Below, in pieces: positions 1 to 7,926 of a stretch of DNA of 64,000 nt. The DNA is taken from positions 102,435-166,434 of the forward strand of contig NZ_RFFH01000014.1 of NCBI RefSeq assembly GCF_003696265.1. Reading direction: 5' to 3'. A model generated the notes under the pieces. That model was given only the letters and a program-made list of their open reading frames with translations, did no database searches and had not been told where the DNA came from. The position numbers and the translations under genes were made by a program. The DNA is from Nocardia stercoris. GTDB taxonomy: Bacteria; Actinomycetota; Actinomycetes; Mycobacteriales; Mycobacteriaceae. Position 1 is the stretch's first letter. Each line of letters begins with the position of its first letter.

Positions 1-32
1 CCTCAGCTAGCTTTCGGGCCGGCGCCCGCCGA

Positions 33-1448
33 TCATCCTGCGGCTTCGTCGCTCGGCACATCCGGCGCCTTCCGCGCTCCAGGCCCGTCCGGCCGCAAAT
101 GCCGCAGCAGCAGCAAGCCCAACCAGCAACCGATCGCGACGACCAGCGCGGCAACTGCCGGCGCGAACGAGTCGGCCGGCGCCGGGCCCGCGATGGACCA
201 TTTATCGGGATTCAGCGAACGCGGGTCTACAATCGGCCGCCGCGCGTCCCGGAGACCGCGAGTAACCGACGGTGTATAGAGCATCGCCAGCGCGATGACC
301 CGGACCGGGCGGTAAGTGATCCGGCAGGATCCGAATGTGTAGCCGCCGGCCAGAGCCAGGGCGATTCCCTGGATGATCGCGTGCCAGCGATCGTCCGCCG
401 AGGTTCGATAGCTGAGCACGGCGTAAACGGCCACCACGAGCACGCCGATGATTGCCCGGTTCGGATTCTGCCGGCGCAGCGCCAGGAGCACACCGACCGA
501 GACGAGCACGGCGAATACCACGGCCGCGCTCCCGGAGACCACCGGCGCCTGCGCGGCCTGCCCGACCGCCCCGACCGCCGCGACGACCAGGACGAGAGCG
601 CCGTCCCGCCCCGGCAACAGCAGGGCCGCGACCAGCGCCGTGAGCGCCTCACCGGCCACCGCGAGGGCGATCACCAGCAGGGAGCGGCCGTGATGACTCA
701 CCCAGTCCGGCAGCGTCATCGATTCGACCACGATCACCGCACACGACAGCACCGGCGCTACCGGCAATTCGTAGACGAGCGGCGGCAGATCCGAGCGCAG
801 GCGGTCCCACCAGGCGACGATCACGAGCAGGAGCAGCGTCGCCAGCATCAGCCAGAGCGGCGGCGACTCCCCCGTGGACCAATCCACCAGCCGCAGTGCG
901 TGACTCGGGTTCACCACGTGGGTGCCCGGCGGCGATCCGCCCACCGTGATCACGCCCAGCGCGCCGACCACCCAGCCGACGAACTGCGGCCGGCCCGGTC
1001 GCATACCGATCGAGACACCGGCCAACAGCAGTCCGCCCGCGATGGCGTCCAGATAGTTCAGGCTCGTCAGGGAGGTACCCATCGTCCCCTTGGCGAACAC
1101 GGTGTGCGCGAGCAGCATGAGGACTGTTCCCCCGATAGACGTCGCCCAGGCGATCAGCGCCCGTTGCAGGTTCGCAAGGATCAGTGAGACGCCCAGGGCG
1201 GTGCTCATCCCCGCGGCCGTCGACTGCGGCAGCGCGAAGATCGTCACGGTGCGGGTGGCCTCGGACACCTCGTGGTCGGAGGGCAGCCCGACGGGGAGGA
1301 TGATGGCCTGGCCGGCCAGCAGGGTGGCGGCCAGCGCGGTGGCGGTCAGGACCACGACGGGAAGGCTACGAAGCACCGCGGTACCGGCCGCAGTCGAGTC
1401 TCGGCCGGTACGGTGCGATCGACGGCGGCGCGGCCGTTCAGCAACCAT
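33..1448 (-). CDS. polytopic membrane protein of unknown function
   Basis: This 471-residue protein has about ten or more hydrophobic segments, the first near residues 28-50, after a very basic N-terminus (RPRRRRSHR). The C-terminal tail is short and acidic. I recognise no family motif, so only an integral membrane location can be stated. The ATG at 1448 is the first in the frame and has no convincing Shine-Dalgarno sequence. An AT-rich stretch (AATAGAT) lies about ten bases upstream, so a leaderless transcript is possible. The gene runs away from the tRNA-Asn terminator and its stop codon lies 32 bases from the window edge. Confidence 0.7.
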   Translation of the reverse strand: MVAERPRRRRSHRTGRDSTAAGTAVLRSLPVVVLTATALAATLLAGQAIILPVGLPSDHEVSEATRTVTIFALPQSTAAGMSTALGVSLILANLQRALIAWATSIGGTVLMLLAHTVFAKGTMGTSLTSLNYLDAIAGGLLLAGVSIGMRPGRPQFVGWVVGALGVITVGGSPPGTHVVNPSHALRLVDWSTGESPPLWLMLATLLLLVIVAWWDRLRSDLPPLVYELPVAPVLSCAVIVVESMTLPDWVSHHGRSLLVIALAVAGEALTALVAALLLPGRDGALVLVVAAVGAVGQAAQAPVVSGSAAVVFAVLVSVGVLLALRRQNPNRAIIGVLVVAVYAVLSYRTSADDRWHAIIQGIALALAGGYTFGSCRITYRPVRVIALAMLYTPSVTRGLRDARRPIVDPRSLNPDKWSIAGPAPADSFAPAVAALVVAIGCWLGLLLLRHLRPDGPGARKAPDVPSDEAAG

Positions 1449-1506
1449 CAGGCTATCTATTCTGCCCGACCCGGCTCGCCACCGTGCTCACGCGCACACA
1501 ACGAAC

Positions 1507-1541
1507 GAGGCCCCTGCCGGTATCGCACCGGCAGGGGCCTC
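1507..1541 (-). terminator. intrinsic terminator of tRNA-Asn
   Basis: A perfect 14-bp stem (GAGGCCCCTGCCGG at 1507-1520 against 1528-1541) closes a 7-base loop. It begins 7 bases after the 3' end of the tRNA on the minus strand and is followed by a moderately U-rich stretch. It also separates the tRNA from the membrane-protein gene at 33-1448. Confidence 0.85.
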
Positions 1542-1548
1542 GGACCTG

Positions 1549-1621
1549 CTCCCCCATCTGGACTCGAACCAGAAACCTGCCGATTAACAGTCGGCTGCTC
1601 TGCCAATTGAGCTATAGGGGA
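1549..1621 (-). tRNA. tRNA-Asn (anticodon GTT)
   Basis: The minus strand folds into a cloverleaf of 73 bases. The acceptor stem is TCCCCTA paired with TGGGGGA, the discriminator base is G, the D-loop contains AATTGGCAGA and the T-arm contains GGTTCGAGTCC. The anticodon loop CTGTTAA carries GTT, which reads AAC/AAU. CCA is not encoded. G as discriminator is usual for tRNA-Asn. Confidence 0.95.
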
Positions 1622-1659
1622 TTGTTCCCGGTCTGCCCTGTCGGGCCGACCGAGGAGAA

Positions 1660-1689
1660 ACTTTACTGCATGCCCGGTTTACTTCCCAA
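1660..1689 (-). promoter_or_regulatory. candidate promoter of tRNA-Asn
   Basis: On the minus strand TTGGGA (1689-1684) and TAAAGT (1665-1660) are separated by 18 bases, fitting a SigA-type promoter. The predicted start would lie about 30 bases before the mature tRNA. No experimental evidence is implied. Confidence 0.4.
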
Positions 1690-1795
1690 ATCGCGCTCCT
1701 ACCTGGGGGAATGTGGCGATTTCGGCGGGGTTTGCCTCAGGCTCCGGCGCATGTGCGCCGATGGCACTTCCCACCCCCGGTGATACTACGCACAG

Positions 1796-1821
1796 AGCGT
1801 GCCGTCAAACAGCGGTACGTT
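1796..1821. promoter_or_regulatory. 26-bp operator-like inverted repeat (site A)
   Basis: The half-sites are AGCGTGCCGTCAA and, on the other strand, AACGTACCGCTGT. The site ends 54 bp before the ATG of the secreted-protein gene at 1876. It belongs to a set of five matching sites in this window (7789, 7868, 14242, 46865) with half-site consensus ANYGTNCCGTYAN. The size and symmetry are typical of TetR-family operators; the regulator is not identified. Confidence 0.6.
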
Positions 1822-1875
1822 ACTCGGCGTGATGGCCGGTGGGCACGGCACACAGAAGCGAGGGAAGGTCACGAC

Positions 1876-2400
1876 ATGAGCACGACCAACAGCCGCAAGA
1901 GTACGAACCGGCTGCGGGCCGCGGTAGCCAAGACGATGGTGGCGGCGATCACGTTCGCCGGATGCGCCTACGCCGCCGTCGCACCGGCCGACGCCGACCT
2001 CGGCCCGTCCTGCCTGTGGGCGGGCCAGAGCTTCCACAACGACCAGACGATCGACGCCGGCGGCTGGGAGTTCCGCTGCCACACCACCCTGTTCTCCGCC
2101 GACTGGTCACACACTCCGACCCGCAACCCCAGCAGCGTCCCCAACCCGGGCGCCGTCGCCGGACCCTGGGGACAGTTCAGCGTCGGCGCGATCCAGCCCG
2201 GCTCCGACTACATGGACTACTGCGTCGGCAACCAGCTGATCGAGGGCAGCGAATCGATCTATCAGGTGCAGCAGGTCGGCGGCGCACTGCTGTGGCGCCC
2301 GGCCGGATTCGTCGACCTGTGGGCCTTCGACGCCGGCGTCCAGCCCCCGGCCAACTCGTGGCGGAGCTCGAGCATGTGCAGCGACGGCGCGCTCTCCTGA
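1876..2400 (+). CDS. small secreted protein of unknown function
   Basis: This 174-residue protein starts at the ATG at 1876, which has AGGGAAGG nine bases upstream; the reading frame upstream of it is not supported. The N-terminus is a Sec-type signal peptide: a basic stretch (KSTNRLRAAVAK), a hydrophobic core and a likely cleavage after Ala-Asp-Ala near residue 41. The mature part contains four cysteines, which could form two disulfides, and many Trp, Ser and Gly residues. No family is recognised. The operator-like inverted repeat at 1796-1821 suggests regulation together with gdh and the permease. It converges with the MerR gene with only 6 bases between stop codons. Confidence 0.8.
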   Translation: MSTTNSRKSTNRLRAAVAKTMVAAITFAGCAYAAVAPADADLGPSCLWAGQSFHNDQTIDAGGWEFRCHTTLFSADWSHTPTRNPSSVPNPGAVAGPWGQFSVGAIQPGSDYMDYCVGNQLIEGSESIYQVQQVGGALLWRPAGFVDLWAFDAGVQPPANSWRSSSMCSDGALS

Positions 2401-2406
2401 ACCGGC

Positions 2407-3138
2407 TCACTCGCCGGGCAGCAGCTCCGCGAGTTCCGGGTCCTCGGCCAGGTACCGCCCGACGAACCTGTTCACCAGGTCGGCGGCGGTCCGGCCGGGG
2501 GCCGAGCGCACCAGCTCGACACGCTCGGTGAACTCGGCGTCACCGACCGAGGAACGCTCGGCCTGCCGGAAGCTCTCCCACACCGTGCGACCGAACAGGT
2601 CCGCGACCCGGCGCGCGATCCGGTCGCAGTCGGTGCGCAGCTTCTCCAGCTCGGTGAGCACCTCGGCCACCGGAACACCCGCGCCGATCAGCTGGTCGGC
2701 GAAGTACGCCAGCTCCCGGTCGGCGACCCGGTAGGTGGCGGCGTCGACCGGCTCGTACAACCCGGCCGCGACCACCCGGGCCAAACCGCTGGGCACGGCA
2801 CCGAACCGATCCGACAGCTCGGTCGCGCTGATGGTCTCGCCCGCGGCCGCGGCCGCGGGCGGCTCGGCCAACTCCTCCACACCGAGGATGTCGCCCAGGT
2901 CGTCACCGCGGTCCCAGGCGGCCAGCAGTTCCTTGATGCCGTTGAGCTTGATTCCGCGATCCAGCAGGCGACTGATCGTGCGCACCCGGTTGAGGTGCTG
3001 CGGACTGTAGAAACCGGTGCGACCCTTGACCGCGGGCGGGGGTAGCACACCCCGCTCGTGATACACCCGCACGCTGCGGACCGTCGTACCCGCCTCACGT
3101 GCGAGCTCGTCGATCGTGTACTCGACACCACCAGCCAT
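2407..3138 (-). CDS. MerR-family transcriptional regulator
   Basis: The 243-residue product starts with a MerR winged helix-turn-helix: YTIDELAREAGTTVRSVRVYHERG at about residues 6-30, then a wing with GRTGFYSPQHLNRVRTISRL. MerR proteins bind the spacer between -35 and -10 elements and respond to a signal sensed by the C-terminal part. Here that part (residues 90-243) is helical, has no cysteine cluster for metal binding and matches no effector domain I know. The ATG at 3138 is chosen because the helix-turn-helix follows directly; in-frame codons further upstream give a basic, non-conserved extension. The gene is divergent from the DUF1707 gene at 3318. Confidence 0.85.
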   Translation of the reverse strand: MAGGVEYTIDELAREAGTTVRSVRVYHERGVLPPPAVKGRTGFYSPQHLNRVRTISRLLDRGIKLNGIKELLAAWDRGDDLGDILGVEELAEPPAAAAAGETISATELSDRFGAVPSGLARVVAAGLYEPVDAATYRVADRELAYFADQLIGAGVPVAEVLTELEKLRTDCDRIARRVADLFGRTVWESFRQAERSSVGDAEFTERVELVRSAPGRTAADLVNRFVGRYLAEDPELAELLPGE

Positions 3139-3317
3139 ATCTACAAGGAAACCACACCGAATCGCCTTTTCGCCCCGCGTGGTGTCGCATTCGACAACGT
3201 ACCGTCGCGCCGCCCGGCACACTTCGGCGTATCGATGGCTACCGGACCGCCGAAACGGTTCCCAACCATGGAAATTCGGGCGATTCGGGTGCCCGCGCCG
3301 CGAACTATGCTGACCCC

Positions 3318-3671
3318 GTGGAGCAGTTCGGCAACCGGATCGGTACCGACCAGCGGGAGCGGGCACTCACCGAATTGTCGCGGCATTTCGGCCTCGGCCG
3401 GCTGGATCCGACCGAATTCAGTGAACGCAGTGCCCGGGTAGCGGCGGCCACCACCCGCGACGAACTCGCCGCGCTGTTCGTCGATCTGCCCGCCGTCGGG
3501 GCCGCCCCCGAACCCCCCGCTCCGCGTCGTGCCCTCCCCCGGCTCGCCGTCGCACTGGCCGGCGTCACCGGCTGCGCGATCGTGTTGGCGGCCTACAGCG
3601 GCCAGTGGCTCTGGTTGCTGCTGCCGGCGGCCGCGGCCGTGTTCGCCGCACGCCGGTTCCGGCCGCGCTGA
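3318..3671 (+). CDS. DUF1707 domain membrane protein
   Basis: From the GTG at 3318 the product has 117 residues. Residues 6-58 match the DUF1707 (SHOCT-like) pattern: IGTDQRERALTELSRHFGLG, then RLDPTEFSERSARVAAATTRDELAALFVDLP. Two hydrophobic segments follow (about residues 74-90 and 94-112), so the small cytoplasmic domain is anchored in the membrane by a hairpin. DUF1707 proteins are common in actinobacteria and their role is not settled. GTG is preferred because it directly precedes the domain. A poor copy of the ESX-region palindrome (TTCCCAACCATGGAA, 3259-3273) lies upstream but may be chance. The stop is 3 bases from the stop of pknG. Confidence 0.8.
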   Translation: MEQFGNRIGTDQRERALTELSRHFGLGRLDPTEFSERSARVAAATTRDELAALFVDLPAVGAAPEPPAPRRALPRLAVALAGVTGCAIVLAAYSGQWLWLLLPAAAAVFAARRFRPR

Positions 3672-3674
3672 GTG

Positions 3675-6065
3675 CTACCAGCGCGAGCGCGGGCGGGACA
3701 GGTTCGCCAGGTCGATCAGCCGGTACCGGTGCCACGGATCGGTGGCCAGGCGGGCGAGCGCACGCAGGCTGGTCTCCAGGCCCTCCCGCAACCCGGCCTC
3801 GGTCATCGCGAAACCCAGCAGTTCCGGCCGGGCTCCCGCGGGGACACCGCCGATCCGGATCCATTCCAGTGCGGCACCGACCACCACCACGCGCAGCGGC
3901 GCGAACCAGCGCTCCCCCGGCAGTGCCGCGAGCCGGCCGGCGGCGGTCGCCAGATCGCTCGCGCTGATCTCGTGCACCGGTTGCGACACCAGCAGCAGGC
4001 AGCCGGTCAGATGGGCGGCTCCGAAGTGCCGCGAGGCCGCCGGGACCGCATCCAGGACCGCCACCGCACCCGGTGCGTCGCCGGCCGCGACCAGCCGGCG
4101 AGCCAGGCCGAATGCGGCACTCACCGCGCCGTGGTTGGTCTGCCACACGGTCCGGTAGCTGTCGGCGGCCGCGGCCTCCCACTTGCGCGGGTCGGCGCCG
4201 GTGCCGGACCGCAGCACGAGTTCGGCCGCCGCGGCCCGTGCGAGGGCGGGCGCGATCTCCCCCGGCACCATGCCGCAGACCTCGTCGAAATGCTCGTAGG
4301 CGCGGTCGGAGAAGCCGTCCAACAGGGCCGCGATGCCCATGAACCATTCGATGCGCCAATCGGTTCGGTAGTCCGGCCGCAGTTCGGCCAGCAGCCGGCA
4401 GGCGCTCAGGGTGTCGCCGAGATCGAGGTGGGCGCGCACCGCGGTCAGGGATGCCTCCAGCTCGTAGGTGGCGGGCGCCGCCATGCTGCCCGACCGGATC
4501 CGGTCGTTGGCGCGCTGCAGGGCGTCCAGGGCCGAACGGGCCTCGGAGTGCAGCAGCGGGGTCAGCAGTTCCGCGCAGGGGTCCTCGCTGTCGATCAACG
4601 GCACCGGCAGGGCGGCGACAATGTCGGCCGGATCCAGCGTCGCGGTGCGCGGCACGCCGTCCAGCATGCCCTCGATCGCGCCCAGTACCGTGTCGACGCC
4701 GAAATCGCCACGCAGCGCCCCGAATTCGGTGGACACCTGGATGTGCTCGCGGCCGGTGTCGGCGGCCAGCACGATCCGCAGCACACCGGCCAGCTGGCAG
4801 TACATGGCGTACGCGGACGGGAACCGGCGCCGCGGGTCGGGGTCGGTGGCGCGGCGCAGCAGCCGGTACAGGGCCGGGTAGCGGCGCAGCACCGGCTGGT
4901 TCTCCGGCTCGGGCAGGCAGAGCAGGCGGTCGCCGTCCGGACCCCGCGGCAGATCCAGCACCAGCGCGGCCAATGTCATTCCGACGGTGTGGATGTCGGT
5001 GGCGACCGTCGGACCGGTCTCGGTGATCTCCGGGGCCTGGTAGCCGGGGGTGCCGTAGATGCTGCCGAAGCTGTCCATGGCGGCGACCGCGCCGAGATCG
5101 ATCAGTTTGACCTCGTCCTCGGTGACCATGATGTTGTCGGGCTTGAGGTCGTTGTAGGCCAGGCCGTAGGAGTGCAGATAGTCCAGTGCCGGAAGCACTT
5201 CCATCAGGCAGGCGATGGCGTCGGGTACCGGCATCCGGTGCGGCCCGCTGTGGTCGAGCATGGTCTTGAGCGACCGGCCGCCGACGTACTCCATCACGAT
5301 GTAGCCGTCGGCGATATCGCGGGCGGAGCGGTGCCGGACGAAGTTGTAGATCTTGACGATGCCCGGATGCGCCATCTCCGAGAGGAATTGGCGTTCGGCG
5401 AGGGCGACGATATTGGCTTCGAAGTCCTGCGGGTTCTGCAGGCCCTTCAGCACCACCCAGCGGTCGCTGACATTGCGGTCGATGGCCAGGTACACCCAGC
5501 CCAGGCCGCCGTGGGCCAGGCAGCCCTGCACCTCGTACTGGCCGCCGATCACCTCGCCGACCGCGAGCGCGGGCCGGAAGTTGAACGGCGAGCGGCAGTT
5601 CGGGCAGGTGCCGGCGTCCTGTGCTGCGGCGCCGTCGGTTCCGCGACCTACGGGCCGCGAACAGTTCCAGCAGAAGCGCTTCGACTCCGGCACCACCGGA
5701 TCGTCGAGTACCACCGAGCGCGGGTCCACCGTCGTCACCACCGGTAGCGGGACGAGGCCGTCGCCGAGACGGCGGACGCTGGGCCGGGACCGGGTCTCCC
5801 GCTCGGCGGCCGCGGTACCGTCGCCGGCCAGCGCGGCGACCAGCACGGAGAGGTCGCCCAGCTCGGCCGCGGACAGGCGCTCCGGCGCGAGCCGCGCGGC
5901 GCCCATTCGCGGTGCGGGCCACGCTGATCCGAGCGGATCGCCGGCGCCGGAACGCCGGGTCGCCCAGGGGTGCCGGAACGCTCCCGCCGGCTCGGCGCCG
6001 CGAATCCGCTTGTTCGACCACGGATGCGGCTGCGCCGGGTCCGCGGCGCTGGGTTGGTCCGGCAT
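3675..6065 (-). CDS. pknG: serine/threonine protein kinase PknG
   Basis: The 796-residue protein has the PknG architecture. A long N-terminal tail is followed by a rubredoxin-like metal site (Cys132, Cys135, Cys154, Cys157). The kinase domain has a glycine loop (AHGGLGWVY, near 184-192), Lys207, the catalytic loop YNDLKPDN (Asp306) and the metal motif DLG (Asp323). The C-terminal half is TPR-like. YND instead of HRD and DLG instead of DFG are hallmarks of PknG. In mycobacteria and corynebacteria PknG phosphorylates GarA/OdhI and so relieves inhibition of 2-oxoglutarate dehydrogenase and NAD-glutamate dehydrogenase. The tail is about 26 residues longer than in M. tuberculosis. It lies next to an amino acid permease and near gdh rather than in the glnX-glnH-pknG arrangement. 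Confidence 0.95.
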   Translation of the reverse strand: MPDQPSAADPAQPHPWSNKRIRGAEPAGAFRHPWATRRSGAGDPLGSAWPAPRMGAARLAPERLSAAELGDLSVLVAALAGDGTAAAERETRSRPSVRRLGDGLVPLPVVTTVDPRSVVLDDPVVPESKRFCWNCSRPVGRGTDGAAAQDAGTCPNCRSPFNFRPALAVGEVIGGQYEVQGCLAHGGLGWVYLAIDRNVSDRWVVLKGLQNPQDFEANIVALAERQFLSEMAHPGIVKIYNFVRHRSARDIADGYIVMEYVGGRSLKTMLDHSGPHRMPVPDAIACLMEVLPALDYLHSYGLAYNDLKPDNIMVTEDEVKLIDLGAVAAMDSFGSIYGTPGYQAPEITETGPTVATDIHTVGMTLAALVLDLPRGPDGDRLLCLPEPENQPVLRRYPALYRLLRRATDPDPRRRFPSAYAMYCQLAGVLRIVLAADTGREHIQVSTEFGALRGDFGVDTVLGAIEGMLDGVPRTATLDPADIVAALPVPLIDSEDPCAELLTPLLHSEARSALDALQRANDRIRSGSMAAPATYELEASLTAVRAHLDLGDTLSACRLLAELRPDYRTDWRIEWFMGIAALLDGFSDRAYEHFDEVCGMVPGEIAPALARAAAAELVLRSGTGADPRKWEAAAADSYRTVWQTNHGAVSAAFGLARRLVAAGDAPGAVAVLDAVPAASRHFGAAHLTGCLLLVSQPVHEISASDLATAAGRLAALPGERWFAPLRVVVVGAALEWIRIGGVPAGARPELLGFAMTEAGLREGLETSLRALARLATDPWHRYRLIDLANLSRPRSRW

Positions 6066-6152
6066 GGGAACCTCTCGAGCCCGCTGTTGCTCCGAAAGGT
6101 CATTGTCGGGCCGGGGCGCGATGTGGCGCGCATAATATGTTCCCCGCCTTGG

Positions 6153-6186
6153 GAATACGCCCGCCGGATATCCGGCGGGCGTATTC
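6153..6186 (-). terminator. perfect 34-bp palindrome, likely terminator of the permease gene
   Basis: GAATACGCCCGCCGGAT is followed directly by its exact reverse complement, giving a 15-bp stem with a 4-base loop. It begins 24 bases after the permease stop codon on the minus strand and about 90 bases before the pknG start. No clear U-run follows, so termination strength is uncertain. Confidence 0.65.
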
Positions 6187-6209
6187 GGTGACGTGCGTTA
6201 CTCGTCGGG

Positions 6210-7748
6210 TTACTCCGGCGCCTCGGCTGACTCGGCCGGCTGAGCCGGATGGGCCTCGGCGTGATCGGCCAGCGGCCGTTCGGCGAGTACCGGGAACTGC
6301 CCGGTGTAGCCGACCCGCTCGGCCGCCATCCGCATGACCCGCTTGCGGGCCAGGAACCAGCCGGCCACGAACGCCGGCGCCACCACCACGACCATCGAGA
6401 TCACCGCACCGCGCTGCACCTCGTCGTCGCTGGTGGCCATCAGCACCACCACCGTGGCCAGGAAGATCAGCGTGGCCACACTGGTGTACGGGGTGCCGAC
6501 CAGGCGGAACGACGGCCGGGTCGCCTTCCCGATCTTCGACCAACGCCACAGCTGCAGCTGGCACAGGATGATCGCGGTCCACGCGGCGATGGTGCCCAGG
6601 GCGGACATGTTCAACACGATCTCGAACGCCTTGCCCGGGATCACCGCGTTGAGGCCGACACCGATCAGCGCGATCGACCCGGTGGCCAGGATGCCGACGT
6701 AGGGCACGCCGGTGCTGGACATCCGCGACGCCACCGCCGGGGCACTGCCGTTCATCGACATCGACCGCAGGATGCGGCCAGTGGAGTAGAGACCCGCGTT
6801 CAGGCTGGAGAACGCGGCGGTGAGCACCACCATGTTCATGATCGATCCGGCACCGGACACGCCGAGCTTGTCGAAGAAGGTGACGAACGGGCTCTCGCCG
6901 GACTTGAACGTGGTGTAGGGCAGCAGCATCCCGAGCAGCACGAGCGAACCGACGTAGAACAGCGCGATCCGGGCGATCACCGAGTTGATGGCCCGGGGCA
7001 TAATCTTCTCCGGGTTCTCCGCCTCACCGGCCGCAGTGCCGATCAGTTCCACTGCGGCATAGGCGAATACGACACCGGTGGTGACCGTGACCAAGGGCAG
7101 CAGGCCGACCGGGAACAATCCGCCGTGGTCGGCGATCACGCTGGGACCGGTGACCTCGCCCTGCAGCTTGAACCGGCCCGCCAGGAACACCGTGCCGACG
7201 ACCAGGAAGGTCACCAGGGCGATCACCTTGATCAGCGCGGCCCAGAACTCCAGCTCACCGAACCATTTCACCGAGATCAGGTTGACGCTGACCACCAGCG
7301 CCAGCGCGACCAGGGCGATGGTCCACTGCGGTATGGCGCGGAACGCCCCCCAATAGTGGACATAGGTGGCGATGGCGGTGATGTCTACGATGCCCGTCAT
7401 ACACCAGTGGAAGAAGTACATCCAGCCCACACCGAAGGCCAGCTTCTCGCCGTAGAACTCGCGCGCGTAGGAGACGAACGAGCCGGAGGAGGGGCGGTGC
7501 AGTACCAGCTCGCCGAGTGCCCGGAGGATGAAGAAGACGAAGATGCCGCAGATTCCGTATACGAGGAACAGGCCGGGGCCTGCCGAGTGCAGCCGGCCGG
7601 CCGCGCCGAGGAACAAGCCGGTCCCGATGGCGCCGCCGATTGCGATCATCTGCAGCTGCCGCGGGTGCAACGACTTGTGATAGCCGGCGTCCTCGTCGTG
7701 CAGCACGTCCGCCGGCGCGGAGTCGGCTGGGGGTCGCACGGTCGTCAT
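6210..7748 (-). CDS. ansP: AnsP-type amino acid permease (probable L-asparagine permease)
   Basis: From the ATG at 7748 (GAAAGGA upstream) the product has 512 residues and about 12 membrane segments. The N-terminal block GYHKSLHPRQLQMIAIGGAI, continuing GTGLFLGAAGRL, is the signature of the AAT branch of the APC superfamily (AnsP, GabP, CycA). The context HRPSSGSFVSYAREFYGEKL and the block GIVDITAIATYVHYW most resemble mycobacterial AnsP1/AnsP2. These are proton-coupled importers; L-asparagine is the likely but unproven substrate. An in-frame 75-residue upstream extension is rejected because it crosses the operator at 7789-7814. The nearby pknG and gdh genes fit a role in nitrogen assimilation. 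Confidence 0.85.
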   Translation of the reverse strand: MTTVRPPADSAPADVLHDEDAGYHKSLHPRQLQMIAIGGAIGTGLFLGAAGRLHSAGPGLFLVYGICGIFVFFILRALGELVLHRPSSGSFVSYAREFYGEKLAFGVGWMYFFHWCMTGIVDITAIATYVHYWGAFRAIPQWTIALVALALVVSVNLISVKWFGELEFWAALIKVIALVTFLVVGTVFLAGRFKLQGEVTGPSVIADHGGLFPVGLLPLVTVTTGVVFAYAAVELIGTAAGEAENPEKIMPRAINSVIARIALFYVGSLVLLGMLLPYTTFKSGESPFVTFFDKLGVSGAGSIMNMVVLTAAFSSLNAGLYSTGRILRSMSMNGSAPAVASRMSSTGVPYVGILATGSIALIGVGLNAVIPGKAFEIVLNMSALGTIAAWTAIILCQLQLWRWSKIGKATRPSFRLVGTPYTSVATLIFLATVVVLMATSDDEVQRGAVISMVVVVAPAFVAGWFLARKRVMRMAAERVGYTGQFPVLAERPLADHAEAHPAQPAESAEAPE

Positions 7749-7788
7749 GGTGAAGTCCTTTCCCGTGACCTGGATCATATCTGCAATT

Positions 7789-7814
7789 AATGTACCGTTA
7801 AGTAGCGGCGCAAT
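7789..7814. promoter_or_regulatory. 26-bp operator-like inverted repeat (site B)
   Basis: Half-sites AATGTACCGTTAA and, on the other strand, ATTGCGCCGCTAC. The site lies 40 bp upstream of the permease ATG. It shares the ANYGTNCCGTYAN half-site with sites at 1796, 7868, 14242 and 46865. Confidence 0.65.
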
Positions 7815-7867
7815 CAATGGGTGATTCGCGAGGTTTACACCGGCGCAACGCATCTGGGCCGCAGTTG

Positions 7868-7893
7868 ACATTGCCGTCATACGACGGGACGCT
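7868..7893. promoter_or_regulatory. 26-bp operator-like inverted repeat (site C)
   Basis: Half-sites ACATTGCCGTCAT and, on the other strand, AGCGTCCCGTCGT; the least conserved of the five sites. It ends 33 bp before the ATG of the SPFH gene, so both divergent genes have their own copy in this 178-bp intergenic region. Confidence 0.5.
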
Positions 7894-7926
7894 CGAACAG
7901 TCACCGATCGACGGGGGTGCAAGCAG

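Noticed and set aside
3196..3223. Possible sixth 26-bp operator upstream of the MerR gene
   Set aside because: The left half AACGTACCGTCGC fits, but the right half deviates and the spacing is 2 bp longer, so it is not counted.
3259..3273. ESX-like palindrome upstream of the DUF1707 gene
   Set aside because: TTCCCAACCATGGAA is one base short in the second arm and far from ESX genes; chance is likely.
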